From: Chloranthus sessilifolius
Taxonomy: Eukaryota > Streptophyta > Magnoliopsida > Chloranthales > Chloranthaceae
Reading direction: 5' to 3'
Length of the DNA stretch: 64,000 bases
NCBI GenBank assembly: GCA_021018995.1
Contig: CM037593.1
Coordinates: forward strand, 19,059,810 to 19,123,809
Notes under the pieces: generated by a model
What the model was told of the DNA's origin: nothing
The model's database searches: none
Seen by the model: only the letters and a program-made list of their open reading frames with translations
Position numbers and translations under genes: made by a program
Shown: one piece after another, positions 10,879 through 23,214 of the stretch
Layout of the letters: every line of letters begins with the position of its first letter
How positions within the stretch are numbered: the stretch's first letter is position 1

Positions 10879-11880
10879 ATTCTCCTTGGGTGGGAGAACT
10901 CGTCTCGGATGAGTTGTAGAGCCCATGCATAATACACTTTGGGTGCTCAGCTCCCGGTTTGTCTTTTCATGCTGTGAGATATGCATGACGCTTGCCCGCA
11001 TTGATAGTGCAGTTTGGAAATTCTAGAAATTCCTCATTCAATCTTTTCTCATGTTGCACAGGTTGGATACGGGTTATGAACTGGGTAAATGGGTTTGGTT
11101 CGATTGCTTGGGAAACAAGGAACAGGTCAAAGGACATAGTTGCAAGACCTAAAATAGGTGTAAGATCTTCCACCGCAACTATCAGATGATTACCCTTGTC
11201 TAGAGGAAAATTTAGACTTCCATCATTACCTCTTTTCAAGATCGAAAAAGGCTTCATATGCTCGGAACTATCGCGAGTTAACACAAAATTGTTATTATTA
11301 AACTCATTAAACAAATTCATTGTGTTGGTGACATTCTGTGTATTTTCATCATTCAATAAAATATGATCGTTAATCTCATGCAAATTAGAATGCTGACACG
11401 TTCCTACCGACTATAACAACTCATGCGGTTTGGACACACTACCACCTCTTTCTTTGGGAATAAAAAACCCTCCTAACACAACCTATGGTTTTCACAGGAA
11501 TTTCATCCTCCTCATCACTTGACATTTCAATAGGTTCGTGCACTTCTTCTAACTCATTGCCCTCTTTCTCGGCATACTCCTGAATAATCAAGGTTTGGGC
11601 TTTACTGGGACATTGAGATACGAAGTGACCAAAGCCTTGACACTTATGACACTGTTGTGGTGCACGCCCAAAATTCTCAATCAGTTTTCCTTTACTCTTG
11701 TCAATCTGAGGAGGATTGACTAATGGTATCATTCACCCTTTCAGGAGGATTAGATCGAAAATTGAGATTAGAGGATTTAGATCGATCACTGACTGGAGCG
11801 TCTAGATACCTCTCTATTCTATCCATAGTCTTAGCGTTGATATCGACTAACTAATCTTCGCTCACTTGAGGGATACAAAA
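10879..11880 (-). pseudogene. Gypsy element 3, gag remnant
   Basis: On the minus strand 11732-11439 reads APQQCHKCQGFGHFVSQCPS, a CCHC zinc knuckle (C-x2-C-x4-H-x4-C) of gypsy Gag, followed by an acidic stretch. 11383-10967 is another open stretch of uncertain identity. Reverse transcriptase and integrase are absent between the Gag knuckle and the polypurine tract (~550 bp), so most of pol has been deleted. Confidence 0.65.
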
Positions 11881-11939
11881 TTTTTTCGAGTTCACTTTTC
11901 TAATTTGAAGTGATAATCCACGTCAACGTGTTCTGTTCT

Positions 11940-13190
11940 ATCGTGGTATACTGGATGTGCAACAATGTGAGGAGCCACTTCATTCTCACCATAAAGGGTC
12001 ATAGGTAGCTCTTTACATGAATCTTAGGATCTGTCAAGAGAAATCTGGTCCACATCCCTCCACATGGACATGGCTATATACTCATCCTCTGTGCTGGAAT
12101 TAGATAGGAGATGCTTTTTTTACTTTTTCATGTGACTAGATAGCCTCCAAGGACAGTGCGGTAATCAGTGGTGGACCTCCTATCACTTTGGGATCCATCC
12201 TAATCAGCATTAGTAAAAATTTCAACACGACATGACCATGATCACTGTATAATAAGCCTTTGCTTCGATTGCCCTTCAAGTATTGTAGGAATTTATACAC
12301 AACATGCAGATGAATAGTCTGAGGTGAGTGTATGTGCTGGTTCACTACACTAACAATATAGGCAATGTCAGGACGTGGTAGTGAGATATATGAGCTTTTC
12401 TACAAGCTTTTGATACATGCCAGAATCCTTAAGAGGTTCACCATCTTCTGCATTAATTCTATGATTTTAATCCATAGGAGAGTCAAGGCTAGCACCCTAA
12501 CATTCCCATGCTTGTTTTAGAACATCAAGTGTATACTTTCTCTGGAAATACCTTCGATCTGGCAACCTCAATTCCAAGAAAGTATTTTAAAGGGCCTAAA
12601 TCCTTAGTATCAAACATTCAACTCATCACATTCATGTGCTATTTAAGCCTCATAATTTCATCATCATCTCGAGTGACAATGATTTCATCCATATAAACAA
12701 TTACTATAATGAGCTGAACGTCCCGTTTCACAAATAAGGTGTGATCATAATTGCTCCTATTATACCCAAACTTTACAATTGCATTGGTAAACTTTTTGAA
12801 CGTGCTCTTGGTGACTGATTCAATCCATATATTGCCTTTTTAAGTCGACATACTTGTCCCTTCTCCCTTTACCAATGAAGCCAGGAGGAAATGCTATGTA
12901 AACCTCCTCTTTAAGATCTCCATGGAAGAATGCATTCTTAACATCAAATTAATGGAGAGTTCATATCTTATGAGCACCAAGAGATAAGAGGAGACAAATA
13001 GAATTTAACTTAGCAACCGGGGCAAAGTAAAAGAAGGAAAAAGGTAGGTTACCGAGAGGAAAGTCTACCTGAAATTGTACATTTATAGGATGGTCATATT
13101 CCACACGCATTTCATGTTGCAACAAAGATTCTGCTTAGCCATTTAGAAAAGTACCTAAGTAACAGACTCAAAAGTAAAAAAAAAATAGAT
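11940..13190 (-). pseudogene. copia reverse transcriptase remnant
   Basis: Minus-strand frames, broken many times, carry copia RT features. They include a [17 protein letters not shown] block near 12950-12900, [13 protein letters not shown] around 12890-12855, VYMDEIIV near 12700-12670 (the YxDD-like catalytic region, degraded), then IAYIVSVVNQHIHSP around 12370-12310 and YKFLQYLKG (12285-12262). No LTR of its own is seen. It adjoins the gypsy gag remnant and ends just before the LTR at 13214. Confidence 0.65.
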
Positions 13191-15071
13191 AATCAAAAAA
13201 GATATAACAGAGTTGATGGGGACATCAAACGCTACAAGATGTATAGGAAGCACAAAAAGAAATTCAAAGCATTAGGGCGTTTCAAAACACTTTGGAAGGA
13301 CCATGAAGACCCATGTGCACGTGTGCATCACGTGAGCAGACCCCATCCTAGGAAGGCACACACATGGGAAAAAGAAAAGGAAAGAGGAAAAGAAGGATGA
13401 AAGAACAAGCGAGATAGAAAACATTTCTCTGTCCAATTTTGACCAGAGAGATATCTGAGAGCGGGGAGAAAACTCACTCGAGCAAGATTCAGACTCCCTT
13501 GAACAAGATCGGCCTGAGAGTTGGAAAGTTGTGTTGTTTAACTCGCTTGAGCAAGTCCTAATCTCGTTCGAGCGAGATCGTGACGTAGACTTAGTCTGTT
13601 AGGCGTATTTTGAGAAGAAAATTTATGTTTTCAATTTTTTAGTTACTAGGAATTTCTAGTTTAAATGTTTAGTCTTAGCTAGGGTTTCTTTGTCTATTTA
13701 AAGCTTTGTAAGGACAATTAGATACAATAGTTTATGATTAATAAAAATTTATGAGTTTTGCTTTGTGTGATTTTTTGAGAATTTGCGATGAGTTTTCATT
13801 GAGAGAGTGATTCTTTCAAAATCCGAAGCATGATTCTTCAAATTCTGAGTTTTGGGGTTGATGCAACCAATAATTTCCTAGGTGAAATTCCTTGGATTTT
13901 CCTATCTTCTCAATTATTTCTAGGTAATCTTAGCCTTTTATTTATCTAATTAAAATCATTATAAAACCCATTAAAAATATCCTTTTTGTTTATGGTTGCT
14001 TGAGTTTGTTCTTTAATTCCCTATTATCGAAATCCCATGATTTTCCCTTGAACAATTAAAAACCCTTTTGGACTTTAAATTCTTCAAACCCTAGAGAGGA
14101 GCTAAGAATCACTGATACTCCAAAAGTGGTGTTGTACTCGTGCCCGATATGTATCGGGTTCGAGATACCTATACGATATGGCTGCATGCGTATGCCGTAT
14201 GCACCCGTTTAAAAAAAAATGGATTTGTGCCGCATGCGCCCAATATGTGCAGGATACATCTGCAATATGTCTCAGGTGCGTGCGGGATACTCCTGCTACT
14301 TGGCAACCTGTTTTTTTTTCTGTCCATATAATTGGCGTGACACCCAGTTTTCTTTTTGACTTTAGAGTATTTTTGAACCCTTTATCTCTCTCCCTCCCTT
14401 TATCTCTCTCTCTTTCTCTCTCTCCAGTGGCATAGGTGCACAACTCACTAAAACCATATTTCTCTCCCTCTCCCTCTCTCCCCTCCCTCCCCCCGTGGCA
14501 CATGCACAAACAACTCACTGAAACCATCTCTCTTTCTCTCTCCCCCTCCCCATCAACACAACCCTCTCCTCTGAAGTCACATATTAGTAGATTATACATA
14601 CCCCGATCAACGGTGAACACAGGTTGTAACCTACATTCAAGAGAACCCATCCGACGGTTGAGGTTAGTGTTTTTTCTTCTTCAGTTCTTCCTTTAATCAT
14701 CTTTAGGCTTTATGGGTAAATTTCATAGGGTTTTCTACTAATTTTTTTTAAAGTTGTTTTGTGCATTTTTACTTTTTGAAATAACAAAAAAAAATATAAA
14801 TATATATGTCTAAATATTTTTTAATATATGTATCCCTGCCATATCATATCCTGATTTTTTTTTTTAAAACGATAACAAAGACTCATATATATAAAAAGAA
14901 GGGTTACAAAACGAAGAAAAAGAACACACCTTGGCGGGTAGTAAGATGCTACTCGAACAAAGCAGTCACAAAACAAACAGCCGAGCCCTCCTAAAAGAAA
15001 CTCACTCTCGTGGCCATAGCCGGGCCAACGATGCAAGCCAAGACCCCATCACCATCGAGGACTCTAGCACA

Positions 15072-18063
15072 TCAGTCTTCCCACAAGGAGAGGAAGTGTA
15101 GCAGGCTGTCATTGAACGTCACAATCTTGGTGGTGTTCCAATTGATCACTAGTTCTCTAACGTCCCTGATGACCATCGTGAAAGGTTTTGCCTTGCGCCT
15201 GAAGATCATATTATTTCTTTCCAACCAAATCGCGCAGAAGACCGCGTAAATTGTTAGCTGCCATAACTCCTTCCTCTGGTCCTCAAACTTCATCTCTTTC
15301 CATATCTCCATCATCTGCCCGGGCCAACACGGGAGGACCCACTCGACCTTGAAAATCTTGAATATCTTCTGCCAAATAAATCTGGCGGTAGGACAGTGCA
15401 GAAATATATGATCTATGGATTCTCTCCCTTGCATACACATCATACATTTGTTTGTTACCGGTATGTTTCTTCTGTTCAAATGGTCCCTGGTGAGGATTTT
15501 CTTGTCGACCAACCAAGCAAAGAACCTAATCTTCGGCGGCATCTTTGCCTTCCAAAAGCCACATGTGCCCCCATTCCTCTTAGTCTTACCTTTAGCAGGT
15601 TATAGAAGGATTTAACAGTGAAGTTTCCTTTGGTGGAGTGTTTCCACAGCCATATATCCTGCTTGTCGCATTAGGAGTTGCTTCCCCCAAGAGGTTCAAA
15701 AGCCTGTGATATTCTTCCCCTTCCCATTCCCTCAATGGACGTCATAGCTGTATATTCCATTGCGAGTTTCCTTCGGATATGTGCACCAAGGAGCGAACCA
15801 CAACCTCCTTGTCAGTTGTTAAGTTGAAGATCGTCGGAAACCTCCGGAACAAAGGTTAGTCTCCCATCCAAACATCCGTCCAGAACCTAATCCTCCGACC
15901 GCCCCCCTAGCTGAAAATTGTTCCATCCGAAATGTCTTGCATAGCCTCGTTAATTGCCTTCCACGATGTCGAAACCCGATTGGAACTAGTAACCTCCCTG
16001 GTCTCCTCCCCATATTTAGCCCTGACAACTTGGTGCCAGAGGTTGCTTCTTTCCTTTTCCACTCCCATCCTCCACTTCCACTTGGCAAGGAGGGCCATGC
16101 TCACCAATTTCAGATTCCTGATTCCTAGGGCCCCATAATCTTTATCCTCGCAACACTGCTCCCACTTGACTAAGTGTATCTTCTTCCGATCACCAGCTGC
16201 TTCCCAAAGAAAATCCCGGACAATTTTTTCTAACTTCTTAGTGATCCCAGCCGGAGCTTTAAGAAAGGACATCATGAATATAGGTATGAACGCGAAGGTC
16301 GATTTTATAAGGGTCAACCTTCCCCCATAACTAAGCAATTTACTCGTCCAAGTCGCCAATCTTCTTTGGAATCGCGTAATGATATTATCCCAAACACGCA
16401 TGTCGTTTCTCCTGGTTCCCAGAGGGATCCCAAGGTATGGAATAGGGAAAGTAGCTATGCGACATCCCACCCTCCTCGCGACCCTCTCAGAAACCTGTGG
16501 CTGCGTATTAATACCCGAAATACTTGACTTGTGCAGATTAATCCTTTGACTTGAAACAACTTCAAAGATGGTTAGGATGTCCGTGGTTGTCCTTAGTTCC
16601 CTGTCCCCATTGTTTCCGTTGCAAAAAACAAGGTATCATCTGCATACTGTAGATGAGATATCGATTGCCCGTGTGCTGCAGTGTTGAAGCACTTTATCAG
16701 ATTAAGCTCTTCCGCTCTCTTAAACAGATTATGTAGCGCCTCCCCCTACACAGTTAAAGGGCAACGGAGAAAGCGGATCCCCCTGTCTAAGGCCTCTCTT
16801 GGTGCGAAAATACCCGTGCGGAACTCCGTTAACCAGAACCGAGAGACGAACCGACGAATAACAACCTTTCATCCATTTTCTTCACCTTCCGCCAAATCCC
16901 ATTCTCTGAAGCACGTAGTCCAAGAAGTCCCACTGAACTCTATCGTAGGCTTTTTCCATATCAATCTTGAAAACCCATCCTTCCTCTTTGCCCTTCTTAG
17001 CCGAGTGTATAGTTTCAGCCGCCACCACAAAAATATCCATAAGTTGTCTTCTCGGTATGAATGCCCCTTGAACGTTAGAAATGAGCTGATCTATGACCCT
17101 CTTCAGGCAGCACCTTGGCTAATATCTTGTAGGCACACCCAATAAGACTAATGGGACGGTACTCAGACAGGGAGCTGGCCCCATCACGTTTCGGAATGAG
17201 CGCAAGAAAAGAGGAATTGAGCGTCTTAGCCACTCTCCCTGTCTCGTGGAATTCTTGAATCATAGCCATTAAATCGAATCTGATAGTGGACCAGCAATTC
17301 CTGTAGAATTCAGCGGTGAAGCCATCCGGCCCCGACGATTTGTTGCTGCCCATACTGTTAAGCGCCTTTCTCACCTCATTTCATCAAAAGTTCTTTTCAG
17401 TTCCGTGGCTTGGTTGTGGGTAATAGATAGGAAGGGAATCCCGACCATTCTCGGTCTAGCGACCACATCTGCTGAATATAACTGTTCATAATACTTCACA
17501 ATTCTGCTCGGAATAAGCGTTGGATCGGAGTGTGCAGTTCTATCAATATTAATAGAAGCGATGTGATTTCTTTTCCTCCTCCCGTTAGCAACCATGTGGA
17601 AAAATTTGTTGTTCCCATCTCCTTCCCTTAACCAGTGCGCTTTAGCTTCTCGCCTCCACAGCTGCTCTTCTTCCAGCACCCGACGATTGTATTCGATCTT
17701 GAGAACAGTCCTAATTTCCTTTTCATTCTTAGACAGCGGAGCCAACTCTTCCGCACCATCCAATACCGCAATCTCGGCCAAGATCCTACGCTTTTCACCC
17801 TTAGAATTTCCATAGACTCCTTTGTTCCAGTCTTTGATTTTACCCTTCAAGTTTTTGATCTTAGTATTAAAAATAAAAGCAGGTGATCCGGCCGTGTTGT
17901 CAAGGTTCCACCATTCGTGAACCAGCCCCTTGAACTCCTTGTTCTGCTGCCATGCGTTATTAAATCTGAACAGTCCCGGCTGTGATTTTTCTTCTTTGTC
18001 CCTCGGAAGCCAAGACGATCGGTCTATGGTCCGATACAGTTGAGGCCCAAACCTTAACCCCAA
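15072..18063 (-). pseudogene. L1 ORF2, reverse transcriptase and zf-RVT
   Basis: Continuation of ORF2 in several frames. 18063-17371 is the linker (AHWLREGDGNNKFFHMVAN). 17374-17075 is the RT start (NKSSGPDGFTAEFYRNCW, SFLALIPKRDGASSLSEYRPISLIGCAYKILAKVL). The palm between about 17075 and 16480 is broken. 16470-15907 is the RT C-terminal part (PYLGIPLGTRRN, WTSKLLSYGGRLTLIKS, FLWEAAGDRKKIHLVKW). 15542-15072 is zf-RVT (FFAWLVDKKILTRDHLNRR, CMMCMQGRESIDHIFLHC, CAIWLERNNMIFRRK). At least four frame changes disable it. Confidence 0.85.
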
Positions 18064-18715
18064 GGTTCGTCATTATTTCGTGAAAATTCACACAACATAG
18101 GAACCGGTCTAATCTGCATAGTGTCGGATCATCCTGCCCGTTGGCCGAAGTAAACCTTCCCCCGGACATCCCAAGGTCCATCAAGGCCCCTTGGGAGATG
18201 AAGTCCGAGAACAGCTTCGCTGCCATAGTGTCTATGATTCCGCTGTTTTTCTCGTCTTCGCTTAGAAGGGCGTTAAAATCGCCTCCGATGCAGACCGGGA
18301 GATCCCATCTCCCATGGATCGCGTTTAATTCGAAGAACTCCTTCTTGCCTCTATTTTTACTCGGCCCATAAACCGAGATCGCAACCCACTCTTTGTTATT
18401 TCTGTGGTCTTGGAGATGCGCTGCAACCGTGAAATTCCCCGTTTCCGAGTCCAAGCACTTGTGGCAATCCCCGTACCATGCAAGAAGAATGCCTCCCCTA
18501 GATCCCTCCGCTTCAAGCGTCCTCCACTCCCATGAGCTATTCGGGAGCACCGATCGAATTAGAGTAGCGTCCTCTTTGCCCCATTTAGTTTCTTGCAAGC
18601 TGATGATCTTCGGACGCTGCTGCACGAGAAACGATTTAACCAGTGCCCTTTTGTCAGCAAGACCAAGCCCGCGCACATTCCAACTAATGACTGACATTAG
18701 AAACTCGGCAATCAA
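17960..18715 (-). pseudogene. L1 ORF2, endonuclease domain
   Basis: An open frame of ~250 codons encodes an apurinic-type endonuclease, which nicks target DNA to prime reverse transcription. Visible motifs in order: ISWNVRGLG (metal/Asn site), LQETKW (Glu), VYGPSKN, GGDFNALLS (Asp/Asn), RLDRFL, and SDHRPIVL (catalytic Asp-His). All key residues appear present, so the domain looks intact even though the rest of ORF2 is frameshifted. The frame is lost just after SDHRPI and resumes in another frame (18063-17371). Confidence 0.85.
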
Positions 18716-18786
18716 AAAACACCCTGCGACAGAGGCAAAAAGCCCCTAGTTCCCCCCCTCCGAAAGTGGGCCCTTATCCTTCACGC

Positions 18787-19059
18787 CATGGATCAAAATG
18801 CCGAAAAACACGTACGTATCGTCCGGTCAAAAAACTGATACGTATTGGACGATACGTATCGGTACCGGTTCGTATCGAACGATACATTGAATTTATCGTT
18901 CGATACATACATATATTTTAATGATACGATAGATTTAATGAACCATATCCTTCACGTTCGATACATACATATATTTTAATGATACGATAGATTTAATGAA
19001 CCATATCCTTCACGTCCGATACCGATACGTATCGGTATCGGACGATATTTTGATCCATG
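18787..19059. mobile_element. hAT MITE (CATGGATCAAAAT family), copy in L1
   Basis: 273 bp flanked by a perfect 8-bp duplication CTTCACGC (18779-18786, 19060-19067). Ends CATGGATCAAAATGCC and GATATTTTGATCCATG are inverted repeats shared with the 5.4-kb hAT at 34637-40045. The interior has many CGATACGTATCGG-type palindromes and a 56-bp direct repeat ('cgatacatacatatatttta...'). It has no coding capacity and presumably depended on the hAT's transposase. Confidence 0.9.
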
Positions 19060-19069
19060 CTTCACGCAT

Positions 19070-21640
19070 TTCCTTCGAATTTTCCTTGCTCTAGAATAGA
19101 ACAGGCCCCACTTCGAACTAATCCTGCCCATCCTTCCCTTGATTCTCTTTGCCTTGGTAAGCTTCTTCCCCCTTTCCAGAATCTCTCCATAGAGTTTGAT
19201 CAGGCCCTCCCAGTCAGCACCGAAAGAGATCCCTAATTCAGATCCCATCCTCATCATTCTTTCTCCAGCCTTGGCTGATTCCGCAGACTTACCGATGCAA
19301 CTCTCCTCTAAGATATCTTTCGTTTGACTTGAAGCTGAGGTCTCCCCTTCGAAGGTCTTCTTTATGGCTCGAGATTGGTCCTTTCCTGGCGATGGGGTTC
19401 CACCTTGCATCGTCGACCTGCTACTGTGCCAATACAAATGCATTGCTCACCCCAAACCTTGTTAGAAAAACCAGGATCAATGTTGGGTCTAGAAGGCCTT
19501 GGATCTCGGGGCATCAGATCACATTTAATGGCCCCATTGAGATGGCCCATGAAAAGGCCCTGGTCCAGAATTATTGGGCGGGTCCGCCCCCTTCATTCGG
19601 GCGTTAAATCTAGAGCCCTCACTAGCCCCATCTGGGGGCCACGTATTAGGCCCATGGGTCGTTGCCTGTCTTTGTCCCTCACCCATTTGATTGGGTTCCG
19701 ATAGAGACCCACTTACCTGCCCGTCTGCCTTGTGCATCATTCGGGTGTGCGGAAGGCTGCTCGATCCATAATCGCTGACTTTGGAGCAGCTGACATGCGA
19801 TACCGAGTCCCCTTGGGACCCGCTGACCCAATTAGCGTCTTTAATACCCGATCCGACGATTTCTTTTTGCTTAGGCCCACAGGGTTGGCCCACGCATGTA
19901 CCGGGAATACTAGTAAGGATGTAACTAGGGGAACTAACGACGTTAACTTTAGAATGAATTTCGTAGTGGCAGTCCGTAAGGTTTTCGTCAACTAATCCCT
20001 CTTTTCCTTAACAGTAGCGTGGAAAGATAATCTCGAGTCCCATTCCATCCCGCCTTGGTCACCACGTGTCCATATGACATCAGGCGATAAGGACAACTTT
20101 TCTTCGACTGTACCCATCAGCCTATCTCTCTGCCCCTCTTCATTAAAACATCTGTCCACTTCGTTCTTATCATGGGACACGTGGCCCTCCTTGGAGAAGC
20201 GACTCTGTGAAATCTTATAAAGACCTCCATCCGTCTTGTTCTACGCATTACCGTCCCGCTCGAGGAGTTCCTCTTGCTAACAGTCTAGCCCTTGTCTATC
20301 CCTTTCCAGAAGGTTCTCTTGCGACAGGATCCAGATCTTGTCTGCCCTGTCTGTCCTTTCGAACGTCGTCCTCATGGCACGTCATCCTGCCCAAGTGGTG
20401 GAGCCCCCCCGGGCAGCGTACACCGGGAGCGTGGGCAGATCCTGCGTCGCAAAAAGCCGGATCCTCGAGCTCTTGAATTTTGGGAACTCCGCCGGCTGCC
20501 ATCGATGCCCTTCCCTATCAACTCCTCTCGCGTCATCGAGAACTACCCCGTTAGCCCTCAGCGCGTGCTTTACTTCACTGGACCCTATCCGTCCTACATC
20601 TCCTATGCGGTCGAATCGCTACCCTTTTGTGTCGGTCCAGTTCCACCCATCACCGGTGCCTGCGCCCCTCGATGGGGACATCTCCCCGCCTCGGAATGTC
20701 AGCCACGTTCTCAGGGTGAACTACTCTCCTAGCGTACCTGATGTTTATCCTCTGAGCAGTGAGTGTCAACGCCGAGGAACAACCCGCATTGGCATCCGAT
20801 GTTGCTGAGGACCTCATTGGTCCATAGGAAAGGTGGAAGGCCGTAGATACAGAGTCAGTACCCATCATCTTTCTCCTTTTGTATGTTAGAGGTGAAGATC
20901 TCTTCGTCCCATCGTCGACAAGTAATGTAGCTGTCACCCGAAATAGAGGTTCCCATTTTGACCAGCCTCTCGGTGGACGCCGTCTCCTTCGCGAACGCTG
21001 CCAAGAAATAGTTTTTGGTTACTTTTGAAACTGTAAATCTTTTATTGTATATAGGCCCCAGAATATGTTTAAATGGTTGTAAATGTCCTCTTTTTGGAGA
21101 AGGTTGTTGACTTCAATGAATACAAAGCATTTACTGTTTGTCTCTGTCCTTTTTAAGTAAATATCTCCCTCTAGTAGGATTGTGGGGATGGGGTTGGTAG
21201 GCCCCTCCGGTAGTCTAAGCATATCTCTCGCCCTGCGCCGGTTGCAGGTTGCCTTCATGTCCTTCTCCAATATTTTCAATAGTCGCTGTGGTCTAGGGGG
21301 CACTCTCGTTGCCCTGATCTCTGTGACACTCTTTCCTGGGAGACCCAGAATCCCGGAAAAGGGAGTTGACATGTCGAAAGCTCTGCTTGGCAATGGACCA
21401 TCTGTTCTTCAGGTCACCTTCTTGTCTGCTTGAAATGAGAGGTTGGAGCTGGAAATTCCTCTACGAGATTTGTTCATCCTACGGGTAGTATCCTTCTCAA
21501 TCCGCTTTCCCGAACTCCAGTGGGCATCACATTTTGAAGCGTGACACCTGATCCGCCATTTGAAGTTAAGATTACCACCCCTCTCACATAACCAGTACCC
21601 TTCACGAATCACTAAATGAAGACTCCGATTCTCGGCCATT
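19070..21640 (-). pseudogene. L1 ORF1 remnant (nucleic-acid-binding protein)
   Basis: Minus-strand open stretches run 21639-21409, 21393-21019, 20937-20650, 19991-19737 and 19443-19060 in changing frames. They are basic near the N-terminus (WSSGKRIEKDTTRRMNKSRRG), contain repeated RNA-chaperone-like stretches and end in a Ser/Lys-rich tail (KTFEGETSASSQTKD; GEILERGKKLTKAKRIKGRM). Position upstream of the endonuclease identifies ORF1. I cannot point to an intact DUF4283 or zinc knuckle here. Plus-strand ORFs of 146-156 codons at 20292-20808 are shadows. Confidence 0.5.
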
Positions 21641-22415
21641 GAGCCTTTAATTTTTAGACCATCGATCTCAACAAAAGAGGAATCTCAGCGAGAATGTGAT
21701 TATTGATTCGGCATATAGTATCCTAATACAATGACGCATTCAATCACGACATGAATCATGTGAAAGGTATAACGTATCACAAATACGGAATCACAACAGT
21801 AATAATCAATCGTACAACATCCTATATCGGTCTACAAGATCGATTTAGGTGGAATAGCTCTTTTATTGTCTCCGATAACCAAGATCGACGGTTATAACCA
21901 AGTATTCGATGATAAACAACATGCATAAACTTAAAGCCGTACGATTCAATAATTAAGACAAGAAATGATGGAATTGAAAATAAATTAAGTACTCATCTAG
22001 GGGTCGCTTCCTCCTTGAACGAGGGGTTTAGCCGCACATCCTCGATCTGAATGCAACACACGAATTCGTATCCTGATTTTTTGAAAATTACCGAATCGCC
22101 ATACCCGTATCGTATTGTACCCATATCCCGTATCTGTGCTTCCTTGGAGAGGAGTCAAGAAACATCATCTTGAATGTCGTTTGGTACCTTCAACTAGATC
22201 GAAACTAGAGACTATCATTGGACCCTATTTCTAGATCGGGAAAGTCTATATGCAGACGAAACGCTAAATCGGATTAATCGAGCTGCCCAATTGAATTTGT
22301 TTTATATCTTATGTGGTTTTAGGGATAATTTTGATAATTTCGCTGCTCAATTAAATCCCAATTTGATTTCAAATCGCATATATTGGGTTAAACGTTTTTG
22401 TCCTACATCCAAAGT

Positions 22416-23209
22416 ACTAATAAAGAATTTTTATTCTTGATACCACTGATGAATAAAAAATTTGTGGTCTTGAACATCTGACCTGTGTAGCGTCTATGCC
22501 GATCGTTCCTCAGCAAATGACTTTAGACTTGCACTTTATATGGTAGTCAAGTGAATGGGCTCCACAAAAAATGGAGTGGAAAAAGTTATCTATAGACAAA
22601 CTAATTCCCGCATTCCAAGTATATATCCTTCGCTCTGGCACTAGAATCACATTAGTTTCTCTAATTAACGAGAAAAACAATTGAAAACTAATAAAGGGTA
22701 ATTGAGAACTAAAAAAAGATATATATTTTTCTTTTTAAATTGTAATCTATAAAGTGATTTCAAAATGTTATTCTCTACAGTCTATCATTACAGATTAAAT
22801 TTTTTGTATTAAGTATTCCAGGGTGATCCCAATGTTTTCTGTGATGTTTAACGTGTTTTTGTTTTCTTGATTGTGTATGCCTCCCTGTTTGAGAGGTGTT
22901 CCTTCCTCATCCCTACCTGGAGAGACTGAAAAGCAAAATTGCAATACAAACCATAAAAGGTTGTAGAATGCAAAAACAGTGAACCCCCCCAAAGTTCTAT
23001 CTGGGTCTCATGCATCAGGGATAGTCTGAAATTGCAATATCCTATTATCAATCAAAATAGCAATGAGCCAAGAAATCGGAAACCATGACCTAACCCTTTA
23101 TGGTTCCAAAAAACATCAAATTGTTCTTGTTGCTCTTGAAATCTTATCCATTCTCAATAAGTTGATAAAAGCTCGAATTCAACAAGGTTAATTTAGAGAC
23201 AATTTGACG
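22416..23209. other. Unassigned intronic stretch
   Basis: AT-rich sequence between the solo LTR and gypsy element 2. No coding frame with a recognisable domain, no terminal repeats and no convincing tandem structure. Confidence 0.6.
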
Positions 23210-23214
23210 CGGGA

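Larger units (their letters stand above)
14861..22068 (-). mobile_element. Full-length plant L1 LINE
   Basis: Flanked by a perfect 14-bp target duplication, TATCCTGATTTTTT, at 14847-14860 and 22069-22082. The left boundary is T-rich, which is the poly(A) side of a minus-strand element. From right to left it carries a 5' leader (about 21640-22068), ORF1 remnants, a spacer interrupted by a hAT MITE (18787-19059), ORF2 endonuclease, reverse transcriptase and zf-RVT. At 7.2 kb it is the most complete LINE in the window, but frameshifts in ORF1 and RT make it inactive. Confidence 0.9.
14102..22146. mobile_element. Non-autonomous hAT-like element hosting an L1
   Basis: Perfect 8-bp target duplication GAGAGGAG at 14094-14101 and 22147-22154. 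Terminal inverted repeat: left CTAAGAATCACTGATAC, right end (reverse strand) CAAGGAAGCACAGATAC, 13 of 17 identical. Once the L1 and its duplicated site are removed, ~0.82 kb of non-coding DNA remains. It contains 'gtatcgggttcgagatac'-type runs, CT-rich tracts (14385-14560) and no transposase. ORFs of up to 182 codons over 14102-14696 are low-complexity artefacts. Confidence 0.75.
13214..22410 (+). mobile_element. Solo gypsy-type LTR split by nested insertions
   Basis: The left part 13214-14093 begins TGATGGGGACATC; the right part 22155-22410 ends near TTTTTGTCCTACATCC. Placed together they align along their length with the uninterrupted LTR at 58899-60122 (shared blocks include 'ttgagatgagttttcatt', 'ccctagcgatgagtcaag' and 'agatcgaaactagag'). 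Flanking pentamers AGAGT (13209) and AAAGT (22411) match 4 of 5. Reconstructed length about 1.15 kb. No internal retrotransposon sequence remains on either side, which is why I call it solo. Confidence 0.75.

Noticed and set aside
14102..14650. 182-codon minus-strand ORF and overlapping plus-strand ORFs
   Set aside because: Low-complexity CT/GA-rich sequence inside a non-autonomous hAT-like element; no domain, and both strands are open by composition.
20292..20808. Plus-strand ORFs of 146-156 codons
   Set aside because: They lie opposite L1 ORF1 in GC-richer sequence, show no domain and overlap one another in different frames; shadows.
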